This document shows, piece by piece, positions 26,117 through 35,700 of a stretch of 64,000 nucleotides of DNA. The stretch is taken from assembly GCF_025996515.1 (NCBI RefSeq), contig NZ_BLRH01000021.1, positions 109,764-173,763 on the forward strand, written 5' to 3'. Positions within the stretch are counted from its first letter, which is position 1. Each line of letters opens with the position of its first letter. This DNA is from Rhizohabitans arisaemae (GTDB lineage: Bacteria > Actinomycetota > Actinomycetes > Streptosporangiales > Streptosporangiaceae). Under the pieces are notes generated by a model. It was not told the origin of the DNA. It worked only from the letters and a program-made list of their open reading frames with translations, and searched no databases. The translations under genes were made by a program, and so were the position numbers.

Positions 26117-27078
26117 GCGTGGACCTCCTCCAGGACCGCCACGATCAGGTTGCGGGCGAGCGTGACCTTGTAGCCGTTGCCGGGCAGCGGCCTGGCCGCC
26201 GACAGCTCGGCATCGGCTGCGGCTCGGAATCCGTCGGCGGTGGGCGGACCCGCCAGGAGGGAGGACTCGGCGGTCCGGGCACGCCACGGCCGCGAAGCGA
26301 CACCGCCGAGGGCGATCCGTGCCGAACCCCCGTCACCGTCCAGGCCGACGGCGACGGAGACGGTGGCGAAGGCGTACGACGCCCGCTCGCGCACCTTCCG
26401 GTAGCGCGACCGCGGGGAGACCGCGGATCCCGGGAGGACGACCGCGGTGATCAGGGCTCCGGGCGGCAGTGCCGTCTCCCGCTGCGGTGTGTCGCCGACG
26501 GGCGGGTAGAACTCCTCCAGTGGGATCTCGCCCCCGCCATCCAGGGTCTCGTAGCGGACGATTGCGTCGAACGCGACCAGCGCCACCGCCATGTCCGAGG
26601 GATGGGTGGCGGCACAGTGCGGCGACCAGCCGAGGACGGCGTGATTGTGATGCTGTCCGGCGATCGCGGGACAGCCGCTTCCGGGCAGGCGCTTGTTGCA
26701 GGCGTACGAGGGGTCGGCGAAGTAGCCGCACCGGGTCCGCTGCAGGAGGTTGCCGCCCACCGTGGCCATGTTGCGCAGCTGTCCGGACGCGCCGGCCAGC
26801 ACCGCCTGGCTCAGCGCCGGGTAGCGCCGCCGTACCCCGGGATGGGCCGCCAGGTCGCTGTTGGTGGTCGTGGCGCCGATGAGCAGTCCGCCGTCCGGTG
26901 TCTCGCGGATCCCGGCCAAGGGCAGCCACCGTACGTCGACCAGCCGGTCGGGCGCCTCGACTCCGCTCTTCATCAGGTCGACGAGGTTCGTGCCACCGCC
27001 CAGGTAGCGTGCGCCCGTGCTCCCCGCGATCAGCGCGTCACGCAGATCCGTCGCGCGCCGGTAGGCGAACTCCTTCAT
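26113..27078 (-). CDS. Molybdenum hydroxylase, FAD-binding subunit
   Basis: 321 aa. FAD-binding PCMH-type domain: ARYLGGGTNLVDLMKSGVE and the second flavin motif NMATVGGNLLQRTRCGYF. Residues CGYFADPSYACNKRLPGSGC supply extra Cys, as in PaoB-like subunits that carry an additional iron-sulfur cluster (family knowledge; not tested). The start at 27078 overlaps the 2Fe-2S gene stop by 4 bases. Transfers electrons between the iron-sulfur subunit and the final acceptor. Confidence 0.93.
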   Translation of the reverse strand: MKEFAYRRATDLRDALIAGSTGARYLGGGTNLVDLMKSGVEAPDRLVDVRWLPLAGIRETPDGGLLIGATTTNSDLAAHPGVRRRYPALSQAVLAGASGQLRNMATVGGNLLQRTRCGYFADPSYACNKRLPGSGCPAIAGQHHNHAVLGWSPHCAATHPSDMAVALVAFDAIVRYETLDGGGEIPLEEFYPPVGDTPQRETALPPGALITAVVLPGSAVSPRSRYRKVRERASYAFATVSVAVGLDGDGGSARIALGGVASRPWRARTAESSLLAGPPTADGFRAAADAELSAARPLPGNGYKVTLARNLIVAVLEEVHA

Positions 27079-27584
27079 CCCGCCACCTCGATGACGGCAC
27101 GCACGATCGCCGGGTACGCCCCGCAGCGGCACAGGTTGCCGCTCAGCCGCTCACGCACCTCCGCCGCGTCCAAGGTCGGCGGTGGGGTATCGGGGGAGAC
27201 GTCGGCGGTCACCGCGCTGGGCCAGCCCGCCGCATGCTCGGCCAGCATCCCGACGGCCGAGCAGATCTGCCCGGACGTGCAGAAACCGCATTGGAAGCCG
27301 TCATGCGCGACGAAGGCCGCCTGGAGCGGGTGCTCGACGCCCTCGATCGTGGTGACCTCGGCCCCTTCGGCGGCGACCGCCAGCGTCAGGCAGGACACCA
27401 CACGTCTGCCGTCGAGCAGCACGGTGCACGCCCCGCACTGCCCGTGATCGCATCCCTTCTTCGGCCCGGTGCGGCCGAGATCCTCACGCAACGCGTCGAG
27501 CAGCGTCGTGCGGTTGTCGACGGTCAACCGGTGTGTCACCCCGTTGACGCGCAGAGAGATCCCGCTGCGGTGGTCGTCGGTCAT
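27075..27584 (-). CDS. Molybdenum hydroxylase, 2Fe-2S subunit
   Basis: 169 aa with two clusters. The plant-ferredoxin-type site is KKGCDHGQCGACTVLLDG with the fourth Cys in VVSCL; the second [2Fe-2S] domain has FQCGFCTSGQ and NLCRCGAYP. First gene of the three-gene operon. The ATG at 27584 has GAAGGGA upstream. I see no Tat signal peptide, so the enzyme is probably cytoplasmic, unlike periplasmic PaoA. Confidence 0.93.
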   Translation of the reverse strand: MTDDHRSGISLRVNGVTHRLTVDNRTTLLDALREDLGRTGPKKGCDHGQCGACTVLLDGRRVVSCLTLAVAAEGAEVTTIEGVEHPLQAAFVAHDGFQCGFCTSGQICSAVGMLAEHAAGWPSAVTADVSPDTPPPTLDAAEVRERLSGNLCRCGAYPAIVRAVIEVAG

Positions 27585-27691
27585 CGTCGGTCCCTTCTCA
27601 AGCAGGCATGGACCACGCAATCAGCCGGCCATGGGGAGTACGAGCCTCAGAACTCTTGTGTCCTTGCACATTCCTGCTCGCCGCACGCGCA

Positions 27692-27707
27692 CGGTACGGG
27701 CTGCGCC
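27692..27707 (+). repeat. Half copy of R1 element
   Basis: CGGTACGGGCTGCGCC in the gap (27585-27842) between the molybdenum hydroxylase operon start and the epoxide hydrolase stop. No complementary arm nearby. The gap holds no gene I can support. Confidence 0.65.
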
Positions 27708-27842
27708 TGGTCGGTCCGATCGGCCCCGCGGTTCCCGGAAACCCATGTCGGCTTTCGCGTGCCGGGCGGCTCGCGGCTCCATCCGCGGGAACCGGATTGA
27801 GACGCGGAGCCACCGGCGAGTGCGAGAGGCGAAGACCCACGT

Positions 27843-28988
27843 CTAGCGCACGAGGCGGAAGAACTCCCGGATGTCGCCGACGAGCAGGTCGGGTGCCTCC
27901 ATCGCGGCGAAGTGCCCGCCGCGGTCGAACTCCGTCCAGTGCACGACCTTGTGGTCGCGCTCGGCCACCCGGCGGATCGCGTAGTCCGTGGGGAACGCCG
28001 CCATTCCGTGGGGCAGGGCGGAGTACTCCTGGGGCTGTCCCCACACGGCCGCGCTCTCCTTGTAGAGGCGCGCCGAGGAGGCCGCGGTGCCGGTGAGCCA
28101 GTAGACGCTGACGTTGGTGAGGAGCTGGTCGAGGTCGACCGCGTCCTCGGGCAGGTCGCGGGCGGGGTCGGTCCACTCCTGGAACTTCTCCGTGATCCAG
28201 GCGAGCTGCCCGGCGGGCGAGTCGTGCAGCCCGTACGCCACCGTCTGCGGCCGGGTGGACTGGATGATCGCGTAGCCCAGGCCGTCCTCGCTGTGCCGGG
28301 CCATCCGGGTCTGCTCGGCTTCGGACAGGTTCTCGAACTCGGCGGGGTCTCCCGAGGGGAATCCGAGTCCGCCGTTGACGTGCACGCCGACGACGCGCTC
28401 CGGTGCCACCCGGCCGAGTTCGGGGGCGATGAAGGATCCCGAGTCGCCGCCCTGGGCGCCGTACCGCTCGTATCCAAGGCGGTCCATCAGCTCCGCCCAG
28501 GCCCGCGCCACGCGCGGCATGTCCCACCCGGTCTCCGCGGTCGGGCCGGAGAAGCCGAAGCCGGGGATGGAGGGGGCGACGACGTGGAAGGCGTCCCCGG
28601 GGTCGCCGCCGTGCGAGCGGGGGTCGGTGAGCGGGCCGATGATCTTCATGAACTCGACCACGGAGCCCGGCCACCCGTGCGTGACGATCAGCGGCAGCGC
28701 GTCCGGCTCGGGGGAGCGCACATGCAGGAAGTGGATGTTCTGCCGGTCGATCTCGGTGGTGAACTGCGGGAACCGGTTTAGCTCCGCTTCGTGGCGTCGC
28801 CAGTCGTAGTCGGTGCCCCAGTACTCGGCCAGTTTCCTGGCGTAGGACACGGGCACGCCGTAGGACCACGCGACGCCGTCCAGCTCGTCCGGCCAGCGGG
28901 TGCGAGCGAGCCGGTTACGCAGATCGTCCAGGTCGGCCGGGGGGATGTCGATGCGGAAGGGGTGGATTTCAGGCTTGTTCGGCGTCAT
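27843..28988 (-). CDS. Epoxide hydrolase (EHN-domain alpha/beta hydrolase)
   Basis: 381 aa. The N-terminal EHN domain ([39 protein letters not shown]) precedes an alpha/beta-hydrolase core with the oxyanion motif [11 protein letters not shown], nucleophile Asp in [15 protein letters not shown] (~181) and catalytic His in [14 protein letters not shown]. This is the microsomal-type epoxide hydrolase family, which opens epoxides to diols. Divergent from a WYL-type regulator that probably controls it through the dyad at 29011. Physiological substrate unknown. Confidence 0.92.
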   Translation of the reverse strand: MTPNKPEIHPFRIDIPPADLDDLRNRLARTRWPDELDGVAWSYGVPVSYARKLAEYWGTDYDWRRHEAELNRFPQFTTEIDRQNIHFLHVRSPEPDALPLIVTHGWPGSVVEFMKIIGPLTDPRSHGGDPGDAFHVVAPSIPGFGFSGPTAETGWDMPRVARAWAELMDRLGYERYGAQGGDSGSFIAPELGRVAPERVVGVHVNGGLGFPSGDPAEFENLSEAEQTRMARHSEDGLGYAIIQSTRPQTVAYGLHDSPAGQLAWITEKFQEWTDPARDLPEDAVDLDQLLTNVSVYWLTGTAASSARLYKESAAVWGQPQEYSALPHGMAAFPTDYAIRRVAERDHKVVHWTEFDRGGHFAAMEAPDLLVGDIREFFRLVR

Positions 28989-29010
28989 GTGGGCAACGCT
29001 AGATCAGGGT

Positions 29011-29029
29011 TAGGACAGGTTCAGTCCTA
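29011..29029. promoter_or_regulatory. Operator candidate between epoxide hydrolase and WYL regulator
   Basis: Inverted repeat TAGGAC-N7-GTCCTA in the 62-base divergent gap. Its central position makes it the likely binding site of the adjacent regulator for both genes. Confidence 0.55.
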
Positions 29030-29050
29030 GGTGTATGGCACAGTGAGAAA

Positions 29051-30031
29051 ATGCTGGAAACATCGGCTCGCTTGCTCAGACTGCTCTCACTCCTGCAGAC
29101 CCACCGCGATTGGTCGGGCGCGGAGCTCGCCGAACGTCTCGGCGTGTCCGGCCGTACCGTCCGCCGTGACGTGGACAGGCTCCGCGAACTCGGATATCCC
29201 GTCCATGCCACGGCCGGCATGTCCGGCTACCGGCTCGGCGCCGGCACCGCGCTGCCGCCGCTGCTGCTGGACGACGACGAGGCGGTCGCCGTCGCGATCG
29301 GCCTGCGCACCGCCGCAGCGCGCGGCGTCACCGGTATCGAGGAGACCTCCGTACGGGCCCTCATGAAGCTGGAGCAGGTGCTGCCGTCCCGGCTGCGCGC
29401 CCGGGTCGGTGCGCTGCAGGCGATGACCGTGCCCATGACCGCGGGCGGCCCCACCGTCGACCCGGAGCTCCTCACCGCCGTGGCCGCCGCCTGCCGCGAC
29501 CGGATGGGGCTCAGATTCGACTATCGGTCTTACGACGGCACCGAGACCGTCCGCCTGGTCGAACCGCACCGTCTGGTCGCCTCGGACCGCCGGTGGTATC
29601 TCGTCGCCTTCGACACCGGACGCGACGACTGGCGCACCTTCCGCCTGGACCGGGTGCGGCTGCGCACCCCGGGCGGTCCCCGCTTCGCCCCGCGCGACCC
29701 GCCGGAAGGCGACCTGGCCGGCTACACCTCGCGCATGATCTCCAGCGCCCCCTACCGCTACCGATGCCGCTTCACCGTGCACGCGCCCGCGGCCGAGGTC
29801 ACCGCGCGGTTCCCCCCGACCGTCGCCGTCGTCGAACCGCTCGACGAACACACCTGCACGCTGGAGAGCGGGTCGAACAGCCTGGACGAGATGCTCTTCT
29901 ACATCACCTCGCTCGGCCTGCCGTTCGAAGCGCACGAGCCGCCCGAACTCCTCACCCACATGCGGGCACTCGCCGACCGGCTCACGGCCGCTATCGCGTC
30001 GCAGGTTCCCTCCGCGCGGACGGGCGCTTGA
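29051..30031 (+). CDS. YafY-type HTH/WYL-domain transcriptional regulator
   Basis: 326 aa. The N-terminal HTH (DWSGAELAERLGVSGRTVRR) is followed by a linker and a WYL domain (FDYRSYDGTETVRLVEPHRL; DRRWYLVAFDTGRDDWRTFR) and a WCX-like C-terminus. WYL domains sense small ligands or nucleic acids. The start follows CAGTGAGAAA. Divergent from the epoxide hydrolase, its likely target. Confidence 0.93.
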   Translation: MLETSARLLRLLSLLQTHRDWSGAELAERLGVSGRTVRRDVDRLRELGYPVHATAGMSGYRLGAGTALPPLLLDDDEAVAVAIGLRTAAARGVTGIEETSVRALMKLEQVLPSRLRARVGALQAMTVPMTAGGPTVDPELLTAVAAACRDRMGLRFDYRSYDGTETVRLVEPHRLVASDRRWYLVAFDTGRDDWRTFRLDRVRLRTPGGPRFAPRDPPEGDLAGYTSRMISSAPYRYRCRFTVHAPAAEVTARFPPTVAVVEPLDEHTCTLESGSNSLDEMLFYITSLGLPFEAHEPPELLTHMRALADRLTAAIASQVPSARTGA

Positions 30032-30040
30032 GCCAATCCG

Positions 30041-30154
30041 GGTACGGGCTGCGCCGGGTGCTCGGTGACGGCAGTCCGCCCCGATCGGGGGACGACCGCT
30101 GCGCGAACCGACCTCGACCGGCTGCATTCGCGCCGAGGCCGGTACGGCTGCGCC
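30041..30154 (+). repeat. Two tandem R1-type half elements
   Basis: GGTACGGGCTGCGCC at 30041-30055 and a one-base-shorter copy, GGTACGGCTGCGCC, at 30141-30154, each followed by GGGTG. They form a direct repeat about 100 bases apart after the WYL gene. Confidence 0.65.
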
Positions 30155-30156
30155 GG

Positions 30157-30192
30157 GTGCGCGGTGCGATGAGCAGTCACCGCACCGCGCAC
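30157..30192 (+). terminator. Terminator hairpin downstream of WYL regulator
   Basis: Perfect 12-bp stem GTGCGCGGTGCG (30157-30168) with complement at 30181-30192 and a 12-base loop. Confidence 0.6.
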
Positions 30193-30268
30193 ATGACGCA
30201 GAAGCGTGCGGGGGCCGTGACACCCCCGGGCCTTCCCCTGCGGGAACCGGCTCAGCCACCAGCGGCGT

Positions 30269-30610
30269 TCAGGAGTGTGGGTTGTCCACATAGATCACCC
30301 GCGTGAACCTGTTGTTGACGTACTGAGCCACCATGACGATCTGGATTGTGGCTTGCCTGCAGTTCGTGCTGCCGGTGAACGATCGGGTGACGTTGTAGGT
30401 GCTGTCGTTGTGTCGGCTCGTCCATCCGCAGGGGATGCGCGTGTTGCCCTCGAATACCTCCAACTCGGTCCGCGTCACCCGGGGCAAAGTAACTCTGGGT
30501 GGCGACAGAGACGGGGGTGCTCTGCTGACCGTGGCACACTGATCTTGTGGGCGAGGTGGACCAGCAGTTCCACCAGACCGTCGGTGATCTCGGTCTGCCG
30601 TACATGGCAC
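30269..30610 (-). CDS. Hypothetical protein, perhaps remnant of a secreted protein
   Basis: 113 aa. The first ~40 residues are Arg/Pro-rich and unconvincing. The last ~70 look like a real beta-rich secreted fragment: TRTELEVFEGNTRIPCGWTS, TYNVTRSFTGSTNC and VIYVDNPHS, with two Cys. No signal peptide or clear SD. It lies 9 bases after the small secreted protein gene on the same strand. It may be a degraded partner; I cannot name a family. Confidence 0.35.
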   Translation of the reverse strand: MPCTADRDHRRSGGTAGPPRPQDQCATVSRAPPSLSPPRVTLPRVTRTELEVFEGNTRIPCGWTSRHNDSTYNVTRSFTGSTNCRQATIQIVMVAQYVNNRFTRVIYVDNPHS

Positions 30611-30619
30611 AACGAAGAG

Positions 30620-30934
30620 TTAGACCCATCCGACTCCGTACGACCAGATGGTGTCGAAGGGGTAGCAAAAGGCGGTGGATTCGCGTCTTCCGGCGTACCC
30701 GTATGTCCCTTGGTTGGTGTAGAAGTGGCTTGAGTTGGTGTGATCTCTGCACCGCACCCAGGCCAGGAATGGCTCACCATCACCGTTGCACCGGCCATTG
30801 ACGTACCTGCTGTTCCAGCTCGTTCCCGTCGATACCGAGCAGCTGCCCCGCTTGGCGTAGGCCGGCTCCGAGACTGTGAGAAGAGTCCCCGCGGCAAGAG
30901 CCACAGAGCAAATGCCTAACAAGAGGTTGCGCAC
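30620..30934 (-). CDS. Small secreted Cys-containing protein, unknown function
   Basis: 104 aa starting at a GTG (GAAGGGAAAGAA upstream). A signal peptide (VRNLLLGICSVALAAGTLLT, ending near PAYA-K) is followed by a ~75-residue mature domain rich in Ser, Tyr, Gly and aromatics with four Cys (GSCSVS, NGRCNGDGE, WVRCRDH, TAFCYPF): probably two disulfides. No known family recognised. The size and composition fit a small extracellular domain, possibly an inhibitor or wall-associated protein; that is a guess. Confidence 0.65.
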   Translation of the reverse strand: MRNLLLGICSVALAAGTLLTVSEPAYAKRGSCSVSTGTSWNSRYVNGRCNGDGEPFLAWVRCRDHTNSSHFYTNQGTYGYAGRRESTAFCYPFDTIWSYGVGWV

Positions 30935-31258
30935 TCTTCTTTCCCTTCCAGCGATTTGCGCCAGATCCGTAACCCTGGATCGGAGGGCTTCCCTCCCGAA
31001 CCTGACGATCCCATTAGCCGCAAGACAGCTCAATGTGATTCGACTTCAACCGAAAATCCCTGGTCAAGTCGTGTACAGCTTGGCGCACGCAACGATTGCT
31101 CTGGCCGGGAACACGAGGCTCGGTTAGTCGGATACTTCCTCCGTGCGCCTTGAGGTCAGCGTGCGTTCCAGGCTCCCGGCTGGCGCTCGCTGGTGGAGGG
31201 CTCGGCGTGGCACAGCACACAGACGGGGGGCGCCGAGACCGCCGCACCCGTCGTGTCC

Positions 31259-31312
31259 GGTCATCGCAAGGTGCAGGGGGTGCCGCGGCACCCCCTGCAC
31301 CTTGCGATGACC
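31259..31312. repeat. 54-bp perfect palindrome
   Basis: The strand reads GGTCATCGCAAGGTGCAG... and is self-complementary over all 54 bases, with no spacer (centre CCGCGG). It lies in a ~500-base stretch (30935-31443) with no gene I can support. It is too long for a typical operator and unlike the R1 hairpins; it may be a mobile-element end, a REP-like unit or a very strong bidirectional hairpin. Confidence 0.8.
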
Positions 31313-31443
31313 ACTGATCGTCCAACTTGTCACTGGCCGTACCAGCACTGATCACTTGAGCAGATGGGCCAAGTACGGGCGACGGCCGACTGGCTGGAGA
31401 CCCCCCGCCAGACCCGACGACGAGAAAGACAAGAAGTGAAGAA

Positions 31444-31578
31444 GTGACCGTGACCGACACCACCGACGTGATCGAGGCCCACCTGGACCGGCTCCGGCCC
31501 ATCGTGTGTGATGTCGCGACAACCGTGCCGCGCCGGGCGGTGACGACTGTCCGGGGCAGTGCGACCGCCGTGTCTTGA
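31444..31578 (+). CDS. Short open frame, possibly a truncated gene start
   Basis: 44 codons from a GTG after AAGAAGTGAAGAA. The beginning is protein-like (TDTTDVIEAHLDRLRPIVCD) but the remainder loses that character. It may be the 5' end of a gene whose rest was replaced by the region behind the SARP gene. No family identified. Confidence 0.25.
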   Translation: MTVTDTTDVIEAHLDRLRPIVCDVATTVPRRAVTTVRGSATAVS

Positions 31579-31639
31579 CACTGACCTGCCGTGATCGCGG
31601 CTGTTCGCCGCCAAGAGCGGGCGCTCGGCGCGAACCGGT

Positions 31640-32521
31640 TCACCGCCTCTTCGTAGCCGGCGACGGCCTTGGGGATCGCTTCCGGCGCCGGATCCGGCAG
31701 GTTCGGCAGAACACGATGCGGTCTGACGAGCATCGCGGCCGCGTCCGAGACGGCTTGAGGTGGAGCGAGGGGTCCGCGCGGACGATCCGGTCGTGCAGAA
31801 CGTGGAGTTCCCCGGCCGGCTCGACGCCGAGTTCCCGGCTCAAGTCCCCGCAGACCCTGCGGTACGCCGCCAGGGCGTCGGGCCGGCGGCCGTCGCGATA
31901 CAGGGCAAGCATGTACGCGTGTGTCAGTCTTTCCCTGAGAGGATGCCGCCCCACCAGATCGGCGAGCTCCGGGAGAAGCTCACGGTGCCGGCCGCACTCC
32001 AGTTCGGCGTCGACGCAGGACTCGATCGCCGACAATCGCAGCTCCTCGAGACCGACCCCCAGCCGGTCCCGCACCCGATCCGTGGCGACGTCCGCGAGCA
32101 ACGGCCCCCGCCAGTACGACAGCGCATCCCTGAACAGGCGGGACCGGCCGCCCGGATCGGCCGACCGGCGGGCCCGCCCGACCAGGTCCCGGAACCGGTG
32201 CACGTCCACCGCCTGGGAGTCGGTCTCGGCCAGGTATCCGTCGCCACGGAGCAGCAGCCGGAACCCCCGGGAACCGGTGCGGTCCGGATCCAGGGTCCCG
32301 CGCAGCCTGGCCACATGGCTGTGGAGGATGCTCCGGGCGTTGTCCGGCGGGTCGTCCCACAGCAGCTCCAGCAACCGGTTCACCGGGACGACCCGCCCCG
32401 TGTCCAGCAGCAGCAGGCCCAGCAGGCAGCGCTGAGCGCGTCGGCCGAGCATGATTCGACTGTCGCCGCGCCACACCTCGACCGGACCGAGCAACCGGAA
32501 CTCCCAATCCCCGTTGCGCAT
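31640..32521 (-). CDS. Small SARP-family regulator
   Basis: 293 aa cytoplasmic activator. Residues 1-98 are the OmpR-like winged helix (FRLLGPVEVWRG; AQRCLLGLLLLDTGRVVPVN; ILHSHVARLRGTLDP) and ~105-248 the bacterial transcriptional activation domain (LERGRHRELLP-like helices; RERLTHAYMLALYRDGRRPD). The last ~40 residues are Arg-rich and unlike a SARP. Another frame here also looks coding, so the gene may be a larger AfsR-type gene truncated by rearrangement. ATG 32521 has GGGGG upstream. Divergent from the WD40 gene; SARPs usually activate antibiotic clusters. Confidence 0.82.
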   Translation of the reverse strand: MRNGDWEFRLLGPVEVWRGDSRIMLGRRAQRCLLGLLLLDTGRVVPVNRLLELLWDDPPDNARSILHSHVARLRGTLDPDRTGSRGFRLLLRGDGYLAETDSQAVDVHRFRDLVGRARRSADPGGRSRLFRDALSYWRGPLLADVATDRVRDRLGVGLEELRLSAIESCVDAELECGRHRELLPELADLVGRHPLRERLTHAYMLALYRDGRRPDALAAYRRVCGDLSRELGVEPAGELHVLHDRIVRADPSLHLKPSRTRPRCSSDRIVFCRTCRIRRRKRSPRPSPATKRR

Positions 32522-32560
32522 GATCACCCCCGTTCTCTCGGTTCGTCAACGCCGTCTTGA

Positions 32561-32582
32561 CTCGGTGATGCAAGGCTGTGTC
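32561..32582. promoter_or_regulatory. Element shared by the WD40 and AfsR upstream regions
   Basis: CTCGGTG-ATG-CAAGGCTGTGTC lies between the divergent SARP and WD40 genes. An almost identical block (CTCGGTG, then CAAGGCTGTGTC) occurs at 36502-36528, before the AfsR-like gene. Position suggests a common regulator site, perhaps for a SARP. Confidence 0.4.
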
Positions 32583-32729
32583 TCACCGTGCCGGCTCCCG
32601 CTCCCGCTGAGCCCCCGGGGCTCTGACTCGTGCGTTTACACATCTAGCCGCTTCCGGGTTGTGCGGCATCGGGGCAGACAATGCACAATCAACACTGCAC
32701 AAACCGTCGCAGTGCTCACGGAGGTGGAA

Positions 32730-35700
32730 ATGCCGCGTCCTGAGCGGCCAGTGGATCCAGGGGAAGGCGCTGTTCAGCGGTTCGCGTGGGAACTCCGCCG
32801 GTTGCGCGAGAGCGCGGGCAACCCCGGCTATCGGAACCTGGCGGGTCGCGTGCACTACTCCGCGAGCACCCTGGCGCAGGCCGCCCGAGGGGAGAAGCTG
32901 CCGAGCCTGGTGGTGACATTGGCCTACGTACAGGCGTGCGGCGGTGACAGCACGGAATGGGAGGCGCGCTGGCGCCAGGCCGCAGAGGCTGTGGAAGATG
33001 CGCGCCTGCTTTCCCCGGGCGCCGGCGACGACGCGGACGGAAGAGGTCCATATCTGGGATTGGCCGCGTTTCAGGCTGAGGACGCCGAGTCCTTTCACGG
33101 CCGGGAACGTATGGTCGACGAGCTCGTCGCGCGACTGGCTCGACAGCGTTTTCTCGCGGTGTTCGGCACATCCGGGGTGGGAAAGTCGTCGTTGCTGCGG
33201 GCCGGCCTGATCCCCAGGGCACGCGCCTGCGACCCGGAAGGCGGCGGGGGGTGGCGGACGGTGCTGATGACCCCCGGAGCGCACCCGCTGCGCGAGTACG
33301 CCGCCCAGGTCGCCGCCGCGAGCGGCCGGTCACCGGACGAGACGCACGACGCGCTCCTCACCGACCCGTCCGGCCTCCCCGACCTGACCGAGCAGCCGTC
33401 GCCGTACCGGTCGCAACCCGCGCCGCTCCTCATCGTCGTCGATCAGTTCGAAGAGGTCTTCACCCTCTGTCACGACGCGCACGAACGCGGCCGGTTCATC
33501 GCCGCCCTGCTGGCCGGGGCCCAGACGACCGGAGGCCGGACACACGTGGTGCTCGGCGTACGCGCCGACTTCTACGCGCACTGCGCCGATCACCTCGATC
33601 TCGCGGCGGCGCTCACGGACGCGCAGATCCTGCTGGCTCCCATGACGACCGAGGAACTGCGGCAGGCTGTCACGCAACCCGCCCGCTCCGCCGGCTGCAG
33701 TGTCGAAGGCGCCTTGCTCGCCGCGATCGTCGCCGACGCGGTCGGGCAGCCCGGCGCCCTGCCCCTGGTCTCGCACGCCTTGGTGGAGACGTGGCGCCGC
33801 CGCCGCGGCCACACGCTCACTCTCGCCGGGTACCAGGAGGCGGGCGGCATTCAAGGTGCCCTGGTGAAGACCGCCGAGACGCTGTACGCCGATCTTTCCC
33901 CCGCCCGGCAATCGCGTGCCAAGGACATGTTCATCCGGCTGACCGCCCTGGGGGAGGGCACCGACGACACCGCCCGACGCATCGCCCAGGACGAACTGGA
34001 GGTGGAGGAGCCCGATACCCGCGCCCTACTCGGCATGTTCGCCGGTGCCCGGCTCATCACCCTCGGCGACAACACGGTGGAGGTCGCCCATGAGGCGTTG
34101 ATCCGGGGCTGGCCCCGGCTGCACCGATGGCTGACGGCCGACCGGGAGGCCCTGCGCGTGCGCCGCCGGCTCACCGAGGCCGCACAGGCGTGGGCGGCGC
34201 TCGGACACGATCCCGGCGCGTTGTACCGGGGCGCCCGACTGGCCGTCGTCCGTGAGTGGGCAGACGAAGGCCGCCGCGACGCACTGAACAGGCTGGAGCG
34301 CGACTTCCTGGACGCTTCCATCCGGCGGGAAAAGGCCGGACGCGCCAGAGTCGTCCGCCGAAGCCGCCAACTGCGCTACCTGGCGCTCGGTCTCACGCTA
34401 CTGCTGCTCGTCACCGCGGGTACCGCCCTGGTGGCCGTACAGCAGTGGCGCGAGGCGGAAGGCGCCCACCGGATCGCGCTGTCACGCCAGCTCGCCGCCC
34501 AGACGCTCACCGTCGCCGACTCCGAGCCCGGCACCGCCATGCTGCTGGCCGCGCACGCCTTCGCCGTCGCACCGACCGTCGAGGCACGCGGCGCCCTGCT
34601 GAGCGTCTCCACCCTGCAAGCGCACCAGGGTACGCTCACCGGCCACATCGGTGCCGTCTCCCAGGTGCTCTTCAGTCCCGACGGCCGCACACTGTTCAGT
34701 GTCGGCAGGGACAGGGCGGTGGCGGTGTGGGATGTCCGGCGCCGGACTCGGCTGGCCGTGCTTCACGGGCACGACACGTGGCTGAAGGCCGCCGCCCTCA
34801 GCCCGGACGGGGGATTGCTGGCCACCGGCGGCGAGGACGGTCACCTCGTGCTCTGGGACACGGCGGGGCAGGCACGTGTCGCCACCCTCGCCGGGCACAC
34901 ACAGCAGATCAGGGAGATCACTTTCAGTCCCGACGGCCGCACTTTGGCCACCGCCGGTGACGACCGGGCCGTCATCCTGTGGGATGCGCTCCGGCATACC
35001 CGCCTGGCGACGCTCAACGGGCACACGGGGAAGGTTCGCGGCGTGGCTTTCAGTCCCGACGGCCGTACCCTCGCCACGGCAGGAGACGACAAGCGGGTGG
35101 TCCTCTGGGACCTCACGCGGCGTGTCCGAACAGCGGTCCTGACCGGGCATGCCCACACCGCCGGCGCCGTGGCCTTCAGCCCAGACGGCCGTACCCTGGC
35201 CAGCGCGGGCGGGAATACCACGGTGATCCTCTGGGATGTCGGCCGGCGCGCCCGCCTGACGACCTTCAGCCATCGGAGGCCGGGGGAGGTCATCACCCTC
35301 AAGTTCAGCCCGGACGGCCGTACCCTCGCCACCTCGGGACACGACCCGGCGATCCTGCTGTGGGACGTTGAGCGGCGTGCCCTGCGCGGACGTCTCAGCG
35401 GACACAAAATCAACGTCTACACGCTGGACTTCGACCCCCGCACGTCCATGCTGGCCTCAGCGGGAGAAGACGGAGCCGTCCTGTTGTGGAACACCGCTCA
35501 GGCCTCGCCGGCCGGTCACGCCACCCGGGTCAACGATGTCGCCTTCAGTCCCGACGGCGGGCTGCTGGCCGCAGCCGACGCACATCGGACATCGGTGTGG
35601 GAGACGCGGAGTCGAACCCTGCACGCCATCCGCACCGACCCGGCAAAGGACGTCTACGCCCTCGCCTTCAGTCCCGACGGCCGCACCCTCGCCATGGCGA

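Noticed and set aside
24107..26173. 688-codon plus-strand frame opposite the molybdenum hydroxylase large subunit
   Set aside because: No motifs, Gly/Arg/Asp-rich; the minus strand encodes a clear family member with operon overlaps.
30935..31640. Transposase remnants around the 54-bp palindrome
   Set aside because: I looked in all frames but could not recognise any transposase motif; only the palindrome itself is supported.
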